Below, one piece after another: positions 1 through 7,482 of a stretch of DNA of 64,000 nt (the stretch's first letter is position 1; the number at the start of each line of letters is the position of its first letter). A program made the position numbers and the translations under genes. Source of the DNA: Chitinophaga pinensis (GTDB taxonomy: Bacteria; Bacteroidota; Bacteroidia; Flavobacteriales_D; Crocinitomicaceae); assembly GCA_943324745.2 (NCBI GenBank), contig CALPMT020000012.1, positions 1 to 64,000 of the forward strand, written 5' to 3'. The notes beneath the pieces were generated by a model. That model did no database searches. It was given only the letters and a program-made list of their open reading frames with translations, and had not been told where the DNA came from.

Positions 1-83
1 CCTGCTTTTTCTTCACTTCGCAAGAAATCAAAATGATCTACCAAAAAATCAGGTAGAAATAACTTTATTAAGTCAATTGTCAA
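1..83 (-). CDS. ISAon1-like transposase, N-terminal fragment (runs off left edge)
   Basis: The minus strand from 83 down to 1 reads open as MTIDLIKLFLPDFLVDHFDF and then LRSEEKA, if the TTG at 83-81 is used as start. The pattern (I/L)KL(F/I)LP-(E/D)-LV-HF-(D/E) resembles the N-terminal region annotated in Bacteroidota as ISAon1 family transposase. Only about 27 codons lie inside the window, so it cannot be told whether the transposase is intact. It lies just beyond the end of hsdR on the same strand, which fits a defence island bordered by a mobile element. The family match is from memory of the motif, not a search. Confidence 0.5.
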   Translation of the reverse strand, partial: MTIDLIKLFLPDFLVDHFDFLRSEEKA

Positions 84-127
84 AATCGTTTTTTGAAAAC
101 AAAATTACTAATTTTAAAAATTCATCC

Positions 128-174
128 CCAACTTTTGGTCATGACCCATCAATACCAAAAGTTGGTCATGATCC
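128..174. repeat. Inverted plus direct repeat between transposase fragment and hsdR
   Basis: CCAACTTTTGGT (128-139) and its reverse complement ACCAAAAGTTGG (154-165) form 12-bp arms. Each arm is followed in direct orientation by CATGA(C/T)CC, and 137-146 (GGTCATGACC) is a palindrome by itself. It could be the terminal inverted repeat of the adjacent insertion element or a transcription terminator for hsdR. The sequence does not settle which. Confidence 0.6.
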
Positions 175-234
175 AAAACTAATACTATTCAACCGGTTTA
201 TACATGCAGTTTGCATACATACCAATTTATACAT

Positions 235-3144
235 TTATTTCACTCCATTAATAAAGGTATCTACGAAATTTAGAATTTTAGAAAGTAGTCTATCGCCAAT
301 CGACTTGCGCTCCAATAATTTTGGTTTCTCACCCTCTATTAGGTCTAGCAATTCATTTCTTAACGGTTCTCTTTCGGCAAATAGATAGGTCTCAATTAAT
401 TTTTCTGTTTTCTCTTCTGAAAGATTTTCTTCGGCTACGATTTGCTTGAATGCTTTGATTTGTTCAGCTGACCAGAAACGCTCAAATTCATCGGAAACAT
501 CTTCTGAGTTTTGAATGGTCGGTAGATTTTCTTGAATGAAACGTTCGATTAATTCTCGTTTGGTTCGTAGTTTTGGATCACCTGTTAGTAGGTCGACAAT
601 TTCTTTCTGCTTTTTGGCTAGTTCGTTCGGTTCTGAATTCTTTAAATTCCCTAATAAGTTTAGAATGTAATTGACGTTTATCTCGTCGCGATGAATTAAT
701 TCTAATTCAAAATCTACGTCTTCTAAAATCGATACTTTTTCTTTTTCGGTTGTTTTATGAACGGTTTCGTAGATATCTAAATACTTACTTTTGTAGTCTT
801 CAAATTCTTGTTCCTTCATTTCTAACGCTTCGTGTGTAAAATCTGAAAACGTAGTCAATATATTTTTAACACGCATCAACTCACGAAAGGCTTTTACAAA
901 TTCTAATTTGCTTGTTTCGTTGTTTAATTCGTTTACACTATCTACCGTTGGTACTAATTTCAAAAGTGTTTCGTATGCTTCGTTGAATTTACTCACGTAA
1001 TCTTCATACGGTTGCATAATGATAACGTCTTTCGCATCTTTATTCGAAAACAAAGCAATGGCTTCATCTGTGGCTTTCTTCAAATTACGGAAAGACAAAA
1101 TATTACCTTGGGATTTTAATTCGTCTAAAATTCTGTTAGTACGTGAGTAAGCCTGAATTAATCCGTGGTATTTTAAGTTTTTATCCATGTATAAGGTATT
1201 TAAACCTGGACTATCAAACCCAGTCAAAAACATATTGACTACCAACAAAATATCAATTTGCTTTTCTTTGACTTTTTTAGAAATGTCGTTGTAATAATTG
1301 TAAAACAACACACTGTCTTTGGTGGAAAATTTAGTTCCAAATAGTGAGTTGTAATCACCAATAAACTCTTCTAATTTATCGCGTGTATGAAGGTTTTCTT
1401 TACGAATGTATTCAGTGCCGGTATCGGCTGCCATCAACGAGGTTGCACTTTCTTCTGTAAAATCAAAATTATACGAACCATCTGCACCTTGATCTTCTTC
1501 GTTTGGTGTGTAACTGAAAATCGTTGCGATTTTTAAGTTGTGCTTGCCTTCTTGTTTCTTTTGTTTGAAGAGTTCATAATAAGAAATCAAGGTGTCGACA
1601 CTATTTACACAAAACATTGCAGTAAACGTTCTGTTATGTGTTTTACGGCTGTGATTGTCTATGATATAATCTACGATTTTATTTAGACGAATCGGCGAAT
1701 TCATTAGTTCAGCAGTATCAATGTCTTCTACTTCAATATCTACATTCGTTCGGCTATCTTCTTTTTGTTTGTAACGACCAACGTATTCAACGGAAAAACG
1801 CAATACATTTTCATCGTTGATGGCATCGGTAATCACGTATTTGTGTAAACATTCTCCAAAAAGTTCTTTGGTAGTTCGTTTTCCTAATTCGTTTTTTACA
1901 GCGTTTTCAGCAAAAATAGGTGTGCCAGTAAAACCGAACATCTGGCTATTATTGAAAAATGCTTTGATTTTAGCGTGTGTTTCACCGAATTGCGAACGGT
2001 GACATTCATCGAAAATGAAAACAATACGCTCCTCTTTCAATTTATCCATTTTGTCTAAATATTGCTTTTTGCTAATGGCAGTATTTAGTTTTTGAATGGT
2101 GGTTACAATGAGTTTGTTATTCTTTAATTCGCCTTTTTTGTCTTTATAATTATCAATGAATTGATTTACCAAATTGTTAGTATTGTCTGTTCCGTCAACA
2201 CTTCCGTCTGAAAAGCCATTAAATTCTCGCGTTGTTTGGTAATCTAAATCTTTTCTATCTACTACAAAGACTACTTTTTTGACTTGTGGCAAATTCATTA
2301 ATATTTGACTTGCTTTAAACGAAGTCAAGGTTTTCCCTGAACCCGTCGTGTGCCAAATGTATCCGTTTTTATTGGTGTTTTTTACAGTTTCAATTAAGGA
2401 CTCAACAGCATAATATTGATACGGACGTAAAACCATCAATACTTTGTGTGTTTCGTTGAGAACGATGTATTTGCAAATCATTTTAGAAATGGTACACGGT
2501 TCTAAAAATTCGGAAGTAAATCCGTTCAATATGTTCGTTAAGCGCTTGTTGTTTTTATCGGTCCAATAAAAGGTTTGTTTGAAGGATTGTTTTTTGTTGT
2601 TTGCGTAATATTTGGTGTTAACACCGTTGCTGATAATGAATAATTGAACGTATTGAAATAGGGCAGATCCAGCACCAAACGAATGTTTTTGGTAACGGTT
2701 GATTTGATTGAACGCTTCTTTTAATTCTAACCCTCTGCGTTTTAATTCGATTTGAACCAAGGGTAAGCCATTGATTAATAAGGTAACATCATATCTGTTT
2801 TTGTAATCTCCTTCAACGGTAACTTGGTGTGTCACTTGAAATTGGTTTTGACACCAAAACTCTGAATTAATGAATTCAAAATAAAGATTATCGCCTGCAT
2901 CGCTTACAATGTGCTGTTTTTCTCGCAAGGTTTTCGCTTTTTCGAAAACGGTTCCTTTGCTTAAAATATTCAACACACGTTCAAATTCTTTGTCGGTAAA
3001 CTGAATGTTGTTGTGTTTCTCTAATTGTTGTTTCAGATTGATTAATAGGTCTTTTTCGTCTTTAATCTGCACCAATCCATATCCCATTGTGCTTAATAGA
3101 GATACCAATTGTTCTTCTAATACTAATTCAGGTTGTTTTGCCAT
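235..3144 (-). CDS. hsdR: Type I restriction enzyme, R (motor/nuclease) subunit HsdR
   Basis: Translocating and cleaving subunit of a type I restriction-modification complex (HsdR2M2S). It pumps DNA with an SF2 ATPase and cuts unmethylated DNA at a distance. Visible in order are an N-terminal PD-(D/E)xK nuclease (D119, then E133-L-K135), Walker A TTGSGKT at 266-272, the DECH Walker B box at 379-382, the FTGTP motif, and the helicase VI-like motif QAYSRTNR. At 969 aa it has the usual length of an EcoR124-like HsdR, and all key residues are present, so it should be active. It is on the same strand as hsdM and hsdS but about 1.1 kb from the nearest gene of that run. A plus-strand pair is inserted between them, so it is probably transcribed from its own promoter. 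A TAAATTTG box lies 23 bp before the ATG. Confidence 0.97.
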   Translation of the reverse strand: MAKQPELVLEEQLVSLLSTMGYGLVQIKDEKDLLINLKQQLEKHNNIQFTDKEFERVLNILSKGTVFEKAKTLREKQHIVSDAGDNLYFEFINSEFWCQNQFQVTHQVTVEGDYKNRYDVTLLINGLPLVQIELKRRGLELKEAFNQINRYQKHSFGAGSALFQYVQLFIISNGVNTKYYANNKKQSFKQTFYWTDKNNKRLTNILNGFTSEFLEPCTISKMICKYIVLNETHKVLMVLRPYQYYAVESLIETVKNTNKNGYIWHTTGSGKTLTSFKASQILMNLPQVKKVVFVVDRKDLDYQTTREFNGFSDGSVDGTDNTNNLVNQFIDNYKDKKGELKNNKLIVTTIQKLNTAISKKQYLDKMDKLKEERIVFIFDECHRSQFGETHAKIKAFFNNSQMFGFTGTPIFAENAVKNELGKRTTKELFGECLHKYVITDAINDENVLRFSVEYVGRYKQKEDSRTNVDIEVEDIDTAELMNSPIRLNKIVDYIIDNHSRKTHNRTFTAMFCVNSVDTLISYYELFKQKKQEGKHNLKIATIFSYTPNEEDQGADGSYNFDFTEESATSLMAADTGTEYIRKENLHTRDKLEEFIGDYNSLFGTKFSTKDSVLFYNYYNDISKKVKEKQIDILLVVNMFLTGFDSPGLNTLYMDKNLKYHGLIQAYSRTNRILDELKSQGNILSFRNLKKATDEAIALFSNKDAKDVIIMQPYEDYVSKFNEAYETLLKLVPTVDSVNELNNETSKLEFVKAFRELMRVKNILTTFSDFTHEALEMKEQEFEDYKSKYLDIYETVHKTTEKEKVSILEDVDFELELIHRDEINVNYILNLLGNLKNSEPNELAKKQKEIVDLLTGDPKLRTKRELIERFIQENLPTIQNSEDVSDEFERFWSAEQIKAFKQIVAEENLSEEKTEKLIETYLFAEREPLRNELLDLIEGEKPKLLERKSIGDRLLSKILNFVDTFINGVK

Positions 3145-3166
3145 TGATTAGGGTAGACTTTTTTTA

Positions 3167-3174
3167 CAAATTTA
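3167..3174 (-). promoter_or_regulatory. Putative -7 box for hsdR
   Basis: On the minus strand this reads TAAATTTG, matching the Bacteroidota -7 consensus TAnnTTTG, about 23 bp before the hsdR ATG. No TTTG element is visible at the usual 19-bp spacing upstream, so only half the promoter is supported. Confidence 0.35.
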
Positions 3175-3255
3175 ATTAAGTAAGTGGTTACGCTATCGTT
3201 TTGAATAGCTTATTATTAGGAAATTTTAAAAAAGAAAAGTCTATAAAAGCAAAAG

Positions 3256-3296
3256 ACTCGCCCTGGGACGCTGTTCCAATGGGTAGCGTGGCGAGT
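3256..3296. other. GC-rich hairpin in the hsdR/ORF69 divergent intergenic region
   Basis: Outer arms ACTCGCC (3256-3262) and GGCGAGT (3290-3296), and inner arms ACGCT (3268-3272) and AGCGT (3285-3289), form one bulged stem with a 12-nt loop. The block is strikingly GC-rich inside very AT-rich spacer. It sits upstream of both divergent genes and is not followed by a T tract, so a terminator is unlikely. It could be a REP-type repeat, an operator or a small structured RNA. I do not recognise it. Confidence 0.5.
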
Positions 3297-3344
3297 ACTG
3301 TTAATGCAAATATAACCTATTTTTTGAATAATTTTTGTTTCATA

Positions 3345-3377
3345 TTGTAAAAAACAATTGAAACATTCATATATTTG
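3345..3377 (+). promoter_or_regulatory. Putative promoter of the ORF69/DUF2335 unit
   Basis: TATATTTG at 3370-3377 fits the Bacteroidota -7 box, with TTG at 3345-3347 as a loosely spaced -33 (22-nt spacer). The first ATG of the unit follows 38 bp later. Confidence 0.35.
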
Positions 3378-3415
3378 TTTGATTATAAAAAACAACGAAA
3401 CTAAATATACAAAGG

Positions 3416-3625
3416 ATGGAAAAAGAAATGAAAAAAAAGAAAATTTCATTAAATCCATTTATTGATGGGTTTAGTTCTATTTTTAATATTAGTGGTCCTG
3501 AAACTAACGAATATTTAAAATATTTTGAATCTAGCTCTAAAAAGTCTTTGCAACAAACTTGGAATAAAGTTGGTGAAACAATTCAGAAATCTATGAATTC
3601 AACATTAAACCCAACTAATAAATAA
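3416..3625 (+). CDS. Small hypothetical protein upstream of DUF2335 gene
   Basis: A 69-aa lysine-rich protein (N-terminus MEKEMKKKKISLNPF) with no membrane segment or recognisable motif. It is preceded by a plausible Bacteroidota -7 box and ends 4 bp before the DUF2335 membrane protein, so the two almost certainly form one transcript. They point against the surrounding hsd genes. The tight coupling suggests a functional partner, perhaps an antitoxin-like or adaptor role, but that is inference only. Codon content looks normal for the region. Confidence 0.6.
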   Translation: MEKEMKKKKISLNPFIDGFSSIFNISGPETNEYLKYFESSSKKSLQQTWNKVGETIQKSMNSTLNPTNK

Positions 3626-3629
3626 CTTA

Positions 3630-4121
3630 ATGAGTGAATCAAAACCGAAGTCTAATAATAATTCGGATAAAGATATTGAATTAGTAGAATTAGAACAGGA
3701 GTTAGTTTCAATTAATCCTGAAATGGGGAAAGTTTTGAGTGGTTTGAATAAAACCAAAAAAGAAACTATTCTAAGATCTGCTTCTTTGGTAATTAAACAA
3801 CACTCAGGTCCACTACCTGATCCTGAAACTTTAAGAGAGTACGCTGATATCATTCCAAATGGAGCAGAAAGGATTATGAAAATGGCCGAAAATCAGCAAA
3901 TGCACGGTATAAATATGGAGAGAACAGCTTTAAGAAGAGCTTCTTTTCAACATTTGTTGGGTCAAATATTTGCATTTATACTTGTAGGTGTTGCTACTTG
4001 GTTTGGATATGAATTAACCAAAAATGGTTATGAAAAAGCGGGTATAACTATATTTGCTACTACAATCGGTGTGATATTATACACTTTTCTATTAGGAAAA
4101 AGAGCAAATAAAAAACAATAA
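3630..4121 (+). CDS. DUF2335 family membrane protein
   Basis: 163 aa. The soluble N-terminal half carries the HSGPLP-(x)-PE motif (HSGPLPDPETL, about residues 54-64) that marks DUF2335. It is followed by two C-terminal transmembrane segments (about residues 111-131 and 137-157) and a basic tail RANKKQ. The family's function is not established. Members are small membrane proteins often found in accessory DNA. The gene follows the 69-aa ORF by 4 bp and converges on the two unknown minus-strand genes, from which a long hairpin terminator separates it. Lying inside a type I restriction locus makes a membrane-effector or immunity role thinkable, but nothing in the sequence proves it. Confidence 0.8.
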   Translation: MSESKPKSNNNSDKDIELVELEQELVSINPEMGKVLSGLNKTKKETILRSASLVIKQHSGPLPDPETLREYADIIPNGAERIMKMAENQQMHGINMERTALRRASFQHLLGQIFAFILVGVATWFGYELTKNGYEKAGITIFATTIGVILYTFLLGKRANKKQ

Positions 4122-4211
4122 TTTATAACTCTTTTTTTTATACGTGTTTCTTAGCTAGTGAATTTTAGGAAACATTTTACAAGAAATTTTTGTGTTTCAT
4201 TTTCATTTAAA

Positions 4212-4250
4212 TAAAAACTGCGAGATTCAAGAAGAATCTCGCAGTTTTTA
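4212..4250. terminator. Bidirectional terminator between DUF2335 gene and ORF154
   Basis: Perfect 17-bp arms (4212-4228 and 4234-4250, core AACTGCGAGATTC) with a 5-nt loop AAGAA. A-rich and T-rich flanks give a U run in both directions. It sits between two convergent genes. Confidence 0.9.
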
Positions 4251-4258
4251 CTTGAAAG

Positions 4259-4723
4259 TTAATTGTACTTAACTATTAGCGACTTTAATTCTTTAACTGC
4301 ATCGCGATATAGACAAGCACTCTCATAATCTTCAAGTTGGACTGAATTCATTTCTAATTGATATAATCTGGTTTCATTTATTTCAATTAATGAAAGTATG
4401 ATTTTTGTACCGTATTCGAAAAATGAAATGGTATGTTTAATTTTTGAAATGTATGCACCATTTTCATTTTTAAGTTGTGTATTAATCAAAAAATATTTGT
4501 TATTATACTTTAATAACCAATTTGATTGATCAACTCCGGTAAATTTTTCTAAAAATGAGTTACACTTTCCACATTTTTTAGAATGCTGAAAAAAGTTAAA
4601 TCCATTTTTAAACTCAATCTCAATTTGAGGAGTATCAAAGTAGGTTTTCGGGGTGATTTGAATCCAATTTGAAGATTCAAATTTTAGCATTTTGTTTTTT
4701 GAAACATTAATAATTTTTATCAT
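4259..4723 (-). CDS. Unrecognised protein with CxxC knuckle and C-terminal UVR-like helix pair
   Basis: 154 aa. The middle holds KKCGKC (about residues 49-54), a single CxxC that could bind metal as half a zinc site. The C-terminus, MNSVQLEDYESACLYRDAVK, matches the UVR motif pattern of UvrB/UvrC and ClpC-type proteins (hydrophobic-acidic helix, then A-x-x-RD). The rest is beta-rich without a family I can name. It is the last gene of the hsdM-yhcG-hsdS-ORF182 run on the minus strand, 30 bp after ORF182, and ends at a strong terminator. UVR helices usually mediate protein contacts, so a role as partner of a nuclease or of the restriction complex is a guess. Confidence 0.7.
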   Translation of the reverse strand: MIKIINVSKNKMLKFESSNWIQITPKTYFDTPQIEIEFKNGFNFFQHSKKCGKCNSFLEKFTGVDQSNWLLKYNNKYFLINTQLKNENGAYISKIKHTISFFEYGTKIILSLIEINETRLYQLEMNSVQLEDYESACLYRDAVKELKSLIVKYN

Positions 4724-4753
4724 ATAATTGTTATTTATTATATAACTAAAAAA

Positions 4754-5302
4754 CTATAAATCTGTTTCAATTTCTTTTTTGTAAAATTTAAGAATATATT
4801 CAGAAATCCCTATTAATACTGGAATATGACTTTCCGTGTCTATAAACCCTAATGACTTTGTAAATAACAAAGTTTTATCATATTCTGGGTCGGAATGAGC
4901 AGCCTCCTTGTCTGCAATAGATTTAATAATTTGAAATATTGTGATTTGAGTTGAAAGTACTGATTGATTAACCCAATCTTTCACAGAAATTAATTCGAAT
5001 GGATTAGCAAATTTTAATTCAAAAGAACTTTTTCCTTTTTCATTTTTATAAATACTTCCAGCAATACTTAGAACAAGCCCTCCCATAAGACTGGGTGATG
5101 TTTCTTTTAATTTGGTTAAATTTAACTTATGAAGTTTTATTTCTGGGTGTACTCTTGGGAGTAATGGATTTTTATCACATAATAATTTTCTTAATTCAAC
5201 TGCAATACTTTTATAACAGTCGGTATGTCCATCATAATAGTTATTTAAATACAGTTGTATTAATTTGATAGAACTCAATAAGTCATTTTTACTTTTTTCC
5301 AT
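4754..5302 (-). CDS. Unrecognised protein coupled to hsdS
   Basis: 182 aa, no signal peptide or membrane segment, predicted mostly helical. It begins 3 bp after the hsdS stop, so it is co-transcribed and probably translationally coupled. A notable stretch is DKEAAHSDPEYDKTL (about residues 132-146), with an invariant-looking His-Ser-Asp in a helix. It is reminiscent of, but does not match, the R-x4-6-H motif of HEPN RNases. I do not recognise the family. Its position within a type I restriction operon makes it a candidate accessory defence protein. Confidence 0.7.
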   Translation of the reverse strand: MEKSKNDLLSSIKLIQLYLNNYYDGHTDCYKSIAVELRKLLCDKNPLLPRVHPEIKLHKLNLTKLKETSPSLMGGLVLSIAGSIYKNEKGKSSFELKFANPFELISVKDWVNQSVLSTQITIFQIIKSIADKEAAHSDPEYDKTLLFTKSLGFIDTESHIPVLIGISEYILKFYKKEIETDL

Positions 5303-5305
5303 CTT

Positions 5306-6469
5306 CTAACAAAACATTCCTTGTAACAAGCCTTTTTTCCAAACCTCCATCTTGTTTAATTGCAATTTCGTAGTTTCTATCTTGTCATCAATACCCGATA
5401 AAAATTCAGCGATTTTGGTTTGTTCTTCAATAGAAGGGATTTTTAAATCTATTTTTTCAATAGTACTTTTTGATAAACTTGGAACTCCTGATGCTTCATT
5501 ATATTCTTTCCAATTTATGTTTTGAAAAATATAAAAGATAAATTTTGGATTAGAATGAATAAAGTCATAAGTATAAAATAAAGTATCAACAGTCCATATT
5601 TTACCATTATAATACATAGGCTTATCAATTGTCCCTTTTCTACCAATACAAACAGTTTCACCATCATATAAAAAACTATCAATATAAGTCATTAAACCAC
5701 CTGTACCAAAAACAGGGATATTACCAATTTTCAAATGTTTATAATCTCTACCACTACCAATTTTTAAAACATCTTTTATTTTCTTCTCTTCCCAATCCGG
5801 ATAATCGTTTCCGTTACCTGTACTGAGCCCTGCCGAAGTATCTTTAAAACGTATCTGTTGCGAGAAAATTTGTTGCATTACGCCTTTTTTGTATTTCTCT
5901 AATAGGCTTACTTTCTGCTTTAAGTTGCTTATTTTATCATCTACGGTGGTTAAAAACGAAGCGATTTTTTGTTGTTCGGGGAGAAGTGGATATGTTATAT
6001 TTGTTTCTCTTAAAGTTTTTAAAGATAAATTTTTGATCGTTGAGCCTGTTAATTCAGAAATAAAATAATTTTTGATTTTATCACTATTCAATAAAAAATA
6101 AAAAAAATCAGAATTTTGTCTAAAATTTAGATAAGCAATACTTTTGCCTAACATAATTTTTTCGTTATTAAATTTAGAAATATTACCAATCGTTCCATTT
6201 ATAGAAATTAAAATAGAATTATGAGTAAGATTTTTATTATTCAAAATATAAGTTTTTTCATCAATCTTTTTAGTGTTTTCGAAAATTTTTATTCTGCCAT
6301 CAACCAAATTATTACCATTAACAAAATACACATCAGAATTATCTACATAATTAGGTGTTCCGTGTAAACCATCACCGATTTTTAAAGTTAAATTTTCTAA
6401 TTTATCTATTTCCCAATCCCTATCAAACTCAGGGAAACGTAATTTTGGTATGTTATTTGTCTTCATCAT
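5306..6469 (-). CDS. hsdS: Type I restriction enzyme, specificity subunit HsdS
   Basis: DNA-recognition subunit of the type I complex. At 387 aa it has two target-recognition domains (about residues 1-165 and 222-350), each followed by a conserved coiled-coil segment: LLPEQQKIASFLTTVDDKI near 162-180 and a matching EEQTKIAEFLSGIDDKI near the C-terminus. The start overlaps the end of the DUF1016 gene by 17 bp, a sign of coupled expression. Between the two halves (residues about 210-218, DTSAGLSTG) the reading frame is supplied by a dispersed CTTCGGCAGGGCTCAG-type repeat, an odd feature at the hinge that sets the spacing between half-sites. No second hsdS copy or invertase is visible, so there is no sign of phase-variable shuffling here. 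Confidence 0.95.
   Translation of the reverse strand: MMKTNNIPKLRFPEFDRDWEIDKLENLTLKIGDGLHGTPNYVDNSDVYFVNGNNLVDGRIKIFENTKKIDEKTYILNNKNLTHNSILISINGTIGNISKFNNEKIMLGKSIAYLNFRQNSDFFYFLLNSDKIKNYFISELTGSTIKNLSLKTLRETNITYPLLPEQQKIASFLTTVDDKISNLKQKVSLLEKYKKGVMQQIFSQQIRFKDTSAGLSTGNGNDYPDWEEKKIKDVLKIGSGRDYKHLKIGNIPVFGTGGLMTYIDSFLYDGETVCIGRKGTIDKPMYYNGKIWTVDTLFYTYDFIHSNPKFIFYIFQNINWKEYNEASGVPSLSKSTIEKIDLKIPSIEEQTKIAEFLSGIDDKIETTKLQLNKMEVWKKGLLQGMFC
5815..5842. repeat. Dispersed GAGC-(n)-CGAAG repeat inside hsdS
   Basis: Plus strand TACCTGTACTGAGCCCTGCC followed by GAAGTATC is one unit of the tGAGCcnTGtCGAAG repeat family that also occurs at 8731-8751 and 37181-37198. Here it lies in frame in the central linker of HsdS. 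Confidence 0.7.
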
Positions 6470-7481
6470 CTTGAATTAATTGTTTTAATTCGTCCTCATT
6501 CGGTAAAAATTGAGCAATCTCGTTTGGTAATTGTGTGTATGTATAAGTAGCAACTCCAACAGGTCTATTCACCAATTCTAATGCGTATTCTACTGTGATT
6601 TTACTTTTGTTTTTACACAGTAAAATGCCAATACTTGGCTTGTCGTCTTCGTATTTCACAGTTTTATCTAACAAATGTAAATACCAGTTTAGTTGTTGAC
6701 TGTGTTCTGGTTTAAACTCTGTTGCTTTTAGTTCTACGGCAATCATTCGTTTCAATTTCCGATGATAAAACAAAATGTCAATAAAATATTCTTTATTATC
6801 CAATTCCAATCTAAATTGTCGCCCCATAAATGCAAAATCAGAGCCAAAACGACCTAATGTTTTTGTAATATTATTCACTAATGCATTTTCAAGTTGCCTT
6901 TCTGTGTGTACATCTTCTAATTCTAAAAATGATAAATCATATTCATCCCTAAATTCAAGTCGGTAATCCGTTAATTCTTTCTCTTCAATTGTTTTTATGA
7001 AATTATTTTGAAAATTTAATGCTTTCGCATGTGCATCAAACCTAATTTCTTCCTCTAAAACACTTCTGCTCCAACCACGTTCATTACTTTGTTGTAGGTA
7101 AAACAAGATTGCATCAACGTTTTTTATTTTAGTGAAAATCAAATCAATATGTCCCCAAGGTAATTTTGCCACAGCCTGTGGCAAAATTGAATATTCTTGA
7201 CATTTTTCATAAATGTATTTCATTCTTCGAATGTTACGAAGTGAAAAACCTTTAACACCAGGATATTCCATTTGTAAATCAGTAGATAATTTGTCTACAA
7301 CAGCATCCCCCCAGCCCAAAGTAACTTTTAATGAAATCACTTTTCCAATTTCCAAATACATTAAAATCAATTCAGTATTAACCGCTCGTAAACTTTTTAA
7401 TCGAGCCGAATTAATATTGTTTTTTATTTCTAAAATCGTTTGATGATAATCGGTAGGTAAACCATTTTTTTGTAATTCCAT
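6453..7481 (-). CDS. DUF1016 / YhcG-family PD-(D/E)xK nuclease (copy A)
   Basis: 342 aa. The N-terminal helical DUF1016 domain contains the GKVISLKVTLGWGDAVVDKL and FSLRNIRRMKYIYE motifs. The C-terminal PDDEXK domain shows FIDILFYH (catalytic Asp) and IAVELKATEF (ExK), so the nuclease site looks intact. Genes of this family are frequent passengers inside type I restriction operons in Bacteroidota and Proteobacteria, with an unproven role in restriction or conflict. It starts 1 bp after hsdM ends and overlaps hsdS by 17 bp, so it is part of the hsd transcript. A perfect 27-nt palindrome lies inside the frame just before the WGH motif. A diverged paralogue is at 16822-17844. Confidence 0.93.
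   Translation of the reverse strand: MELQKNGLPTDYHQTILEIKNNINSARLKSLRAVNTELILMYLEIGKVISLKVTLGWGDAVVDKLSTDLQMEYPGVKGFSLRNIRRMKYIYEKCQEYSILPQAVAKLPWGHIDLIFTKIKNVDAILFYLQQSNERGWSRSVLEEEIRFDAHAKALNFQNNFIKTIEEKELTDYRLEFRDEYDLSFLELEDVHTERQLENALVNNITKTLGRFGSDFAFMGRQFRLELDNKEYFIDILFYHRKLKRMIAVELKATEFKPEHSQQLNWYLHLLDKTVKYEDDKPSIGILLCKNKSKITVEYALELVNRPVGVATYTYTQLPNEIAQFLPNEDELKQLIQDDEDK
7162..7188. repeat. Perfect palindrome inside DUF1016 copy A
   Basis: Arms AATTTTGCCACAG (7162-7174) and CTGTGGCAAAATT (7176-7188) around a single C. In frame it encodes ILPQAVAKL immediately before PWGH. A palindrome at the homologous place is present twice in copy B (17490-17551), with unrelated arm sequence. Confidence 0.95.
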
Positions 7482-7482
7482 C

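Noticed and set aside
3216-3458. 80-codon minus-strand frame over the GC-rich hairpin
   Set aside because: Hydrophobic low-complexity translation, overlaps the start of ORF69, no start signal.
5629-5826. Plus-strand open frame inside hsdS, Tyr/His/Gln-rich
   Set aside because: Composition is an artefact of the AT-rich antisense of the recognition domain.
5306-6469. Phase-variable HsdS inversion system
   Set aside because: Only one hsdS copy, no recombinase and no long inverted repeats flanking the recognition domains.
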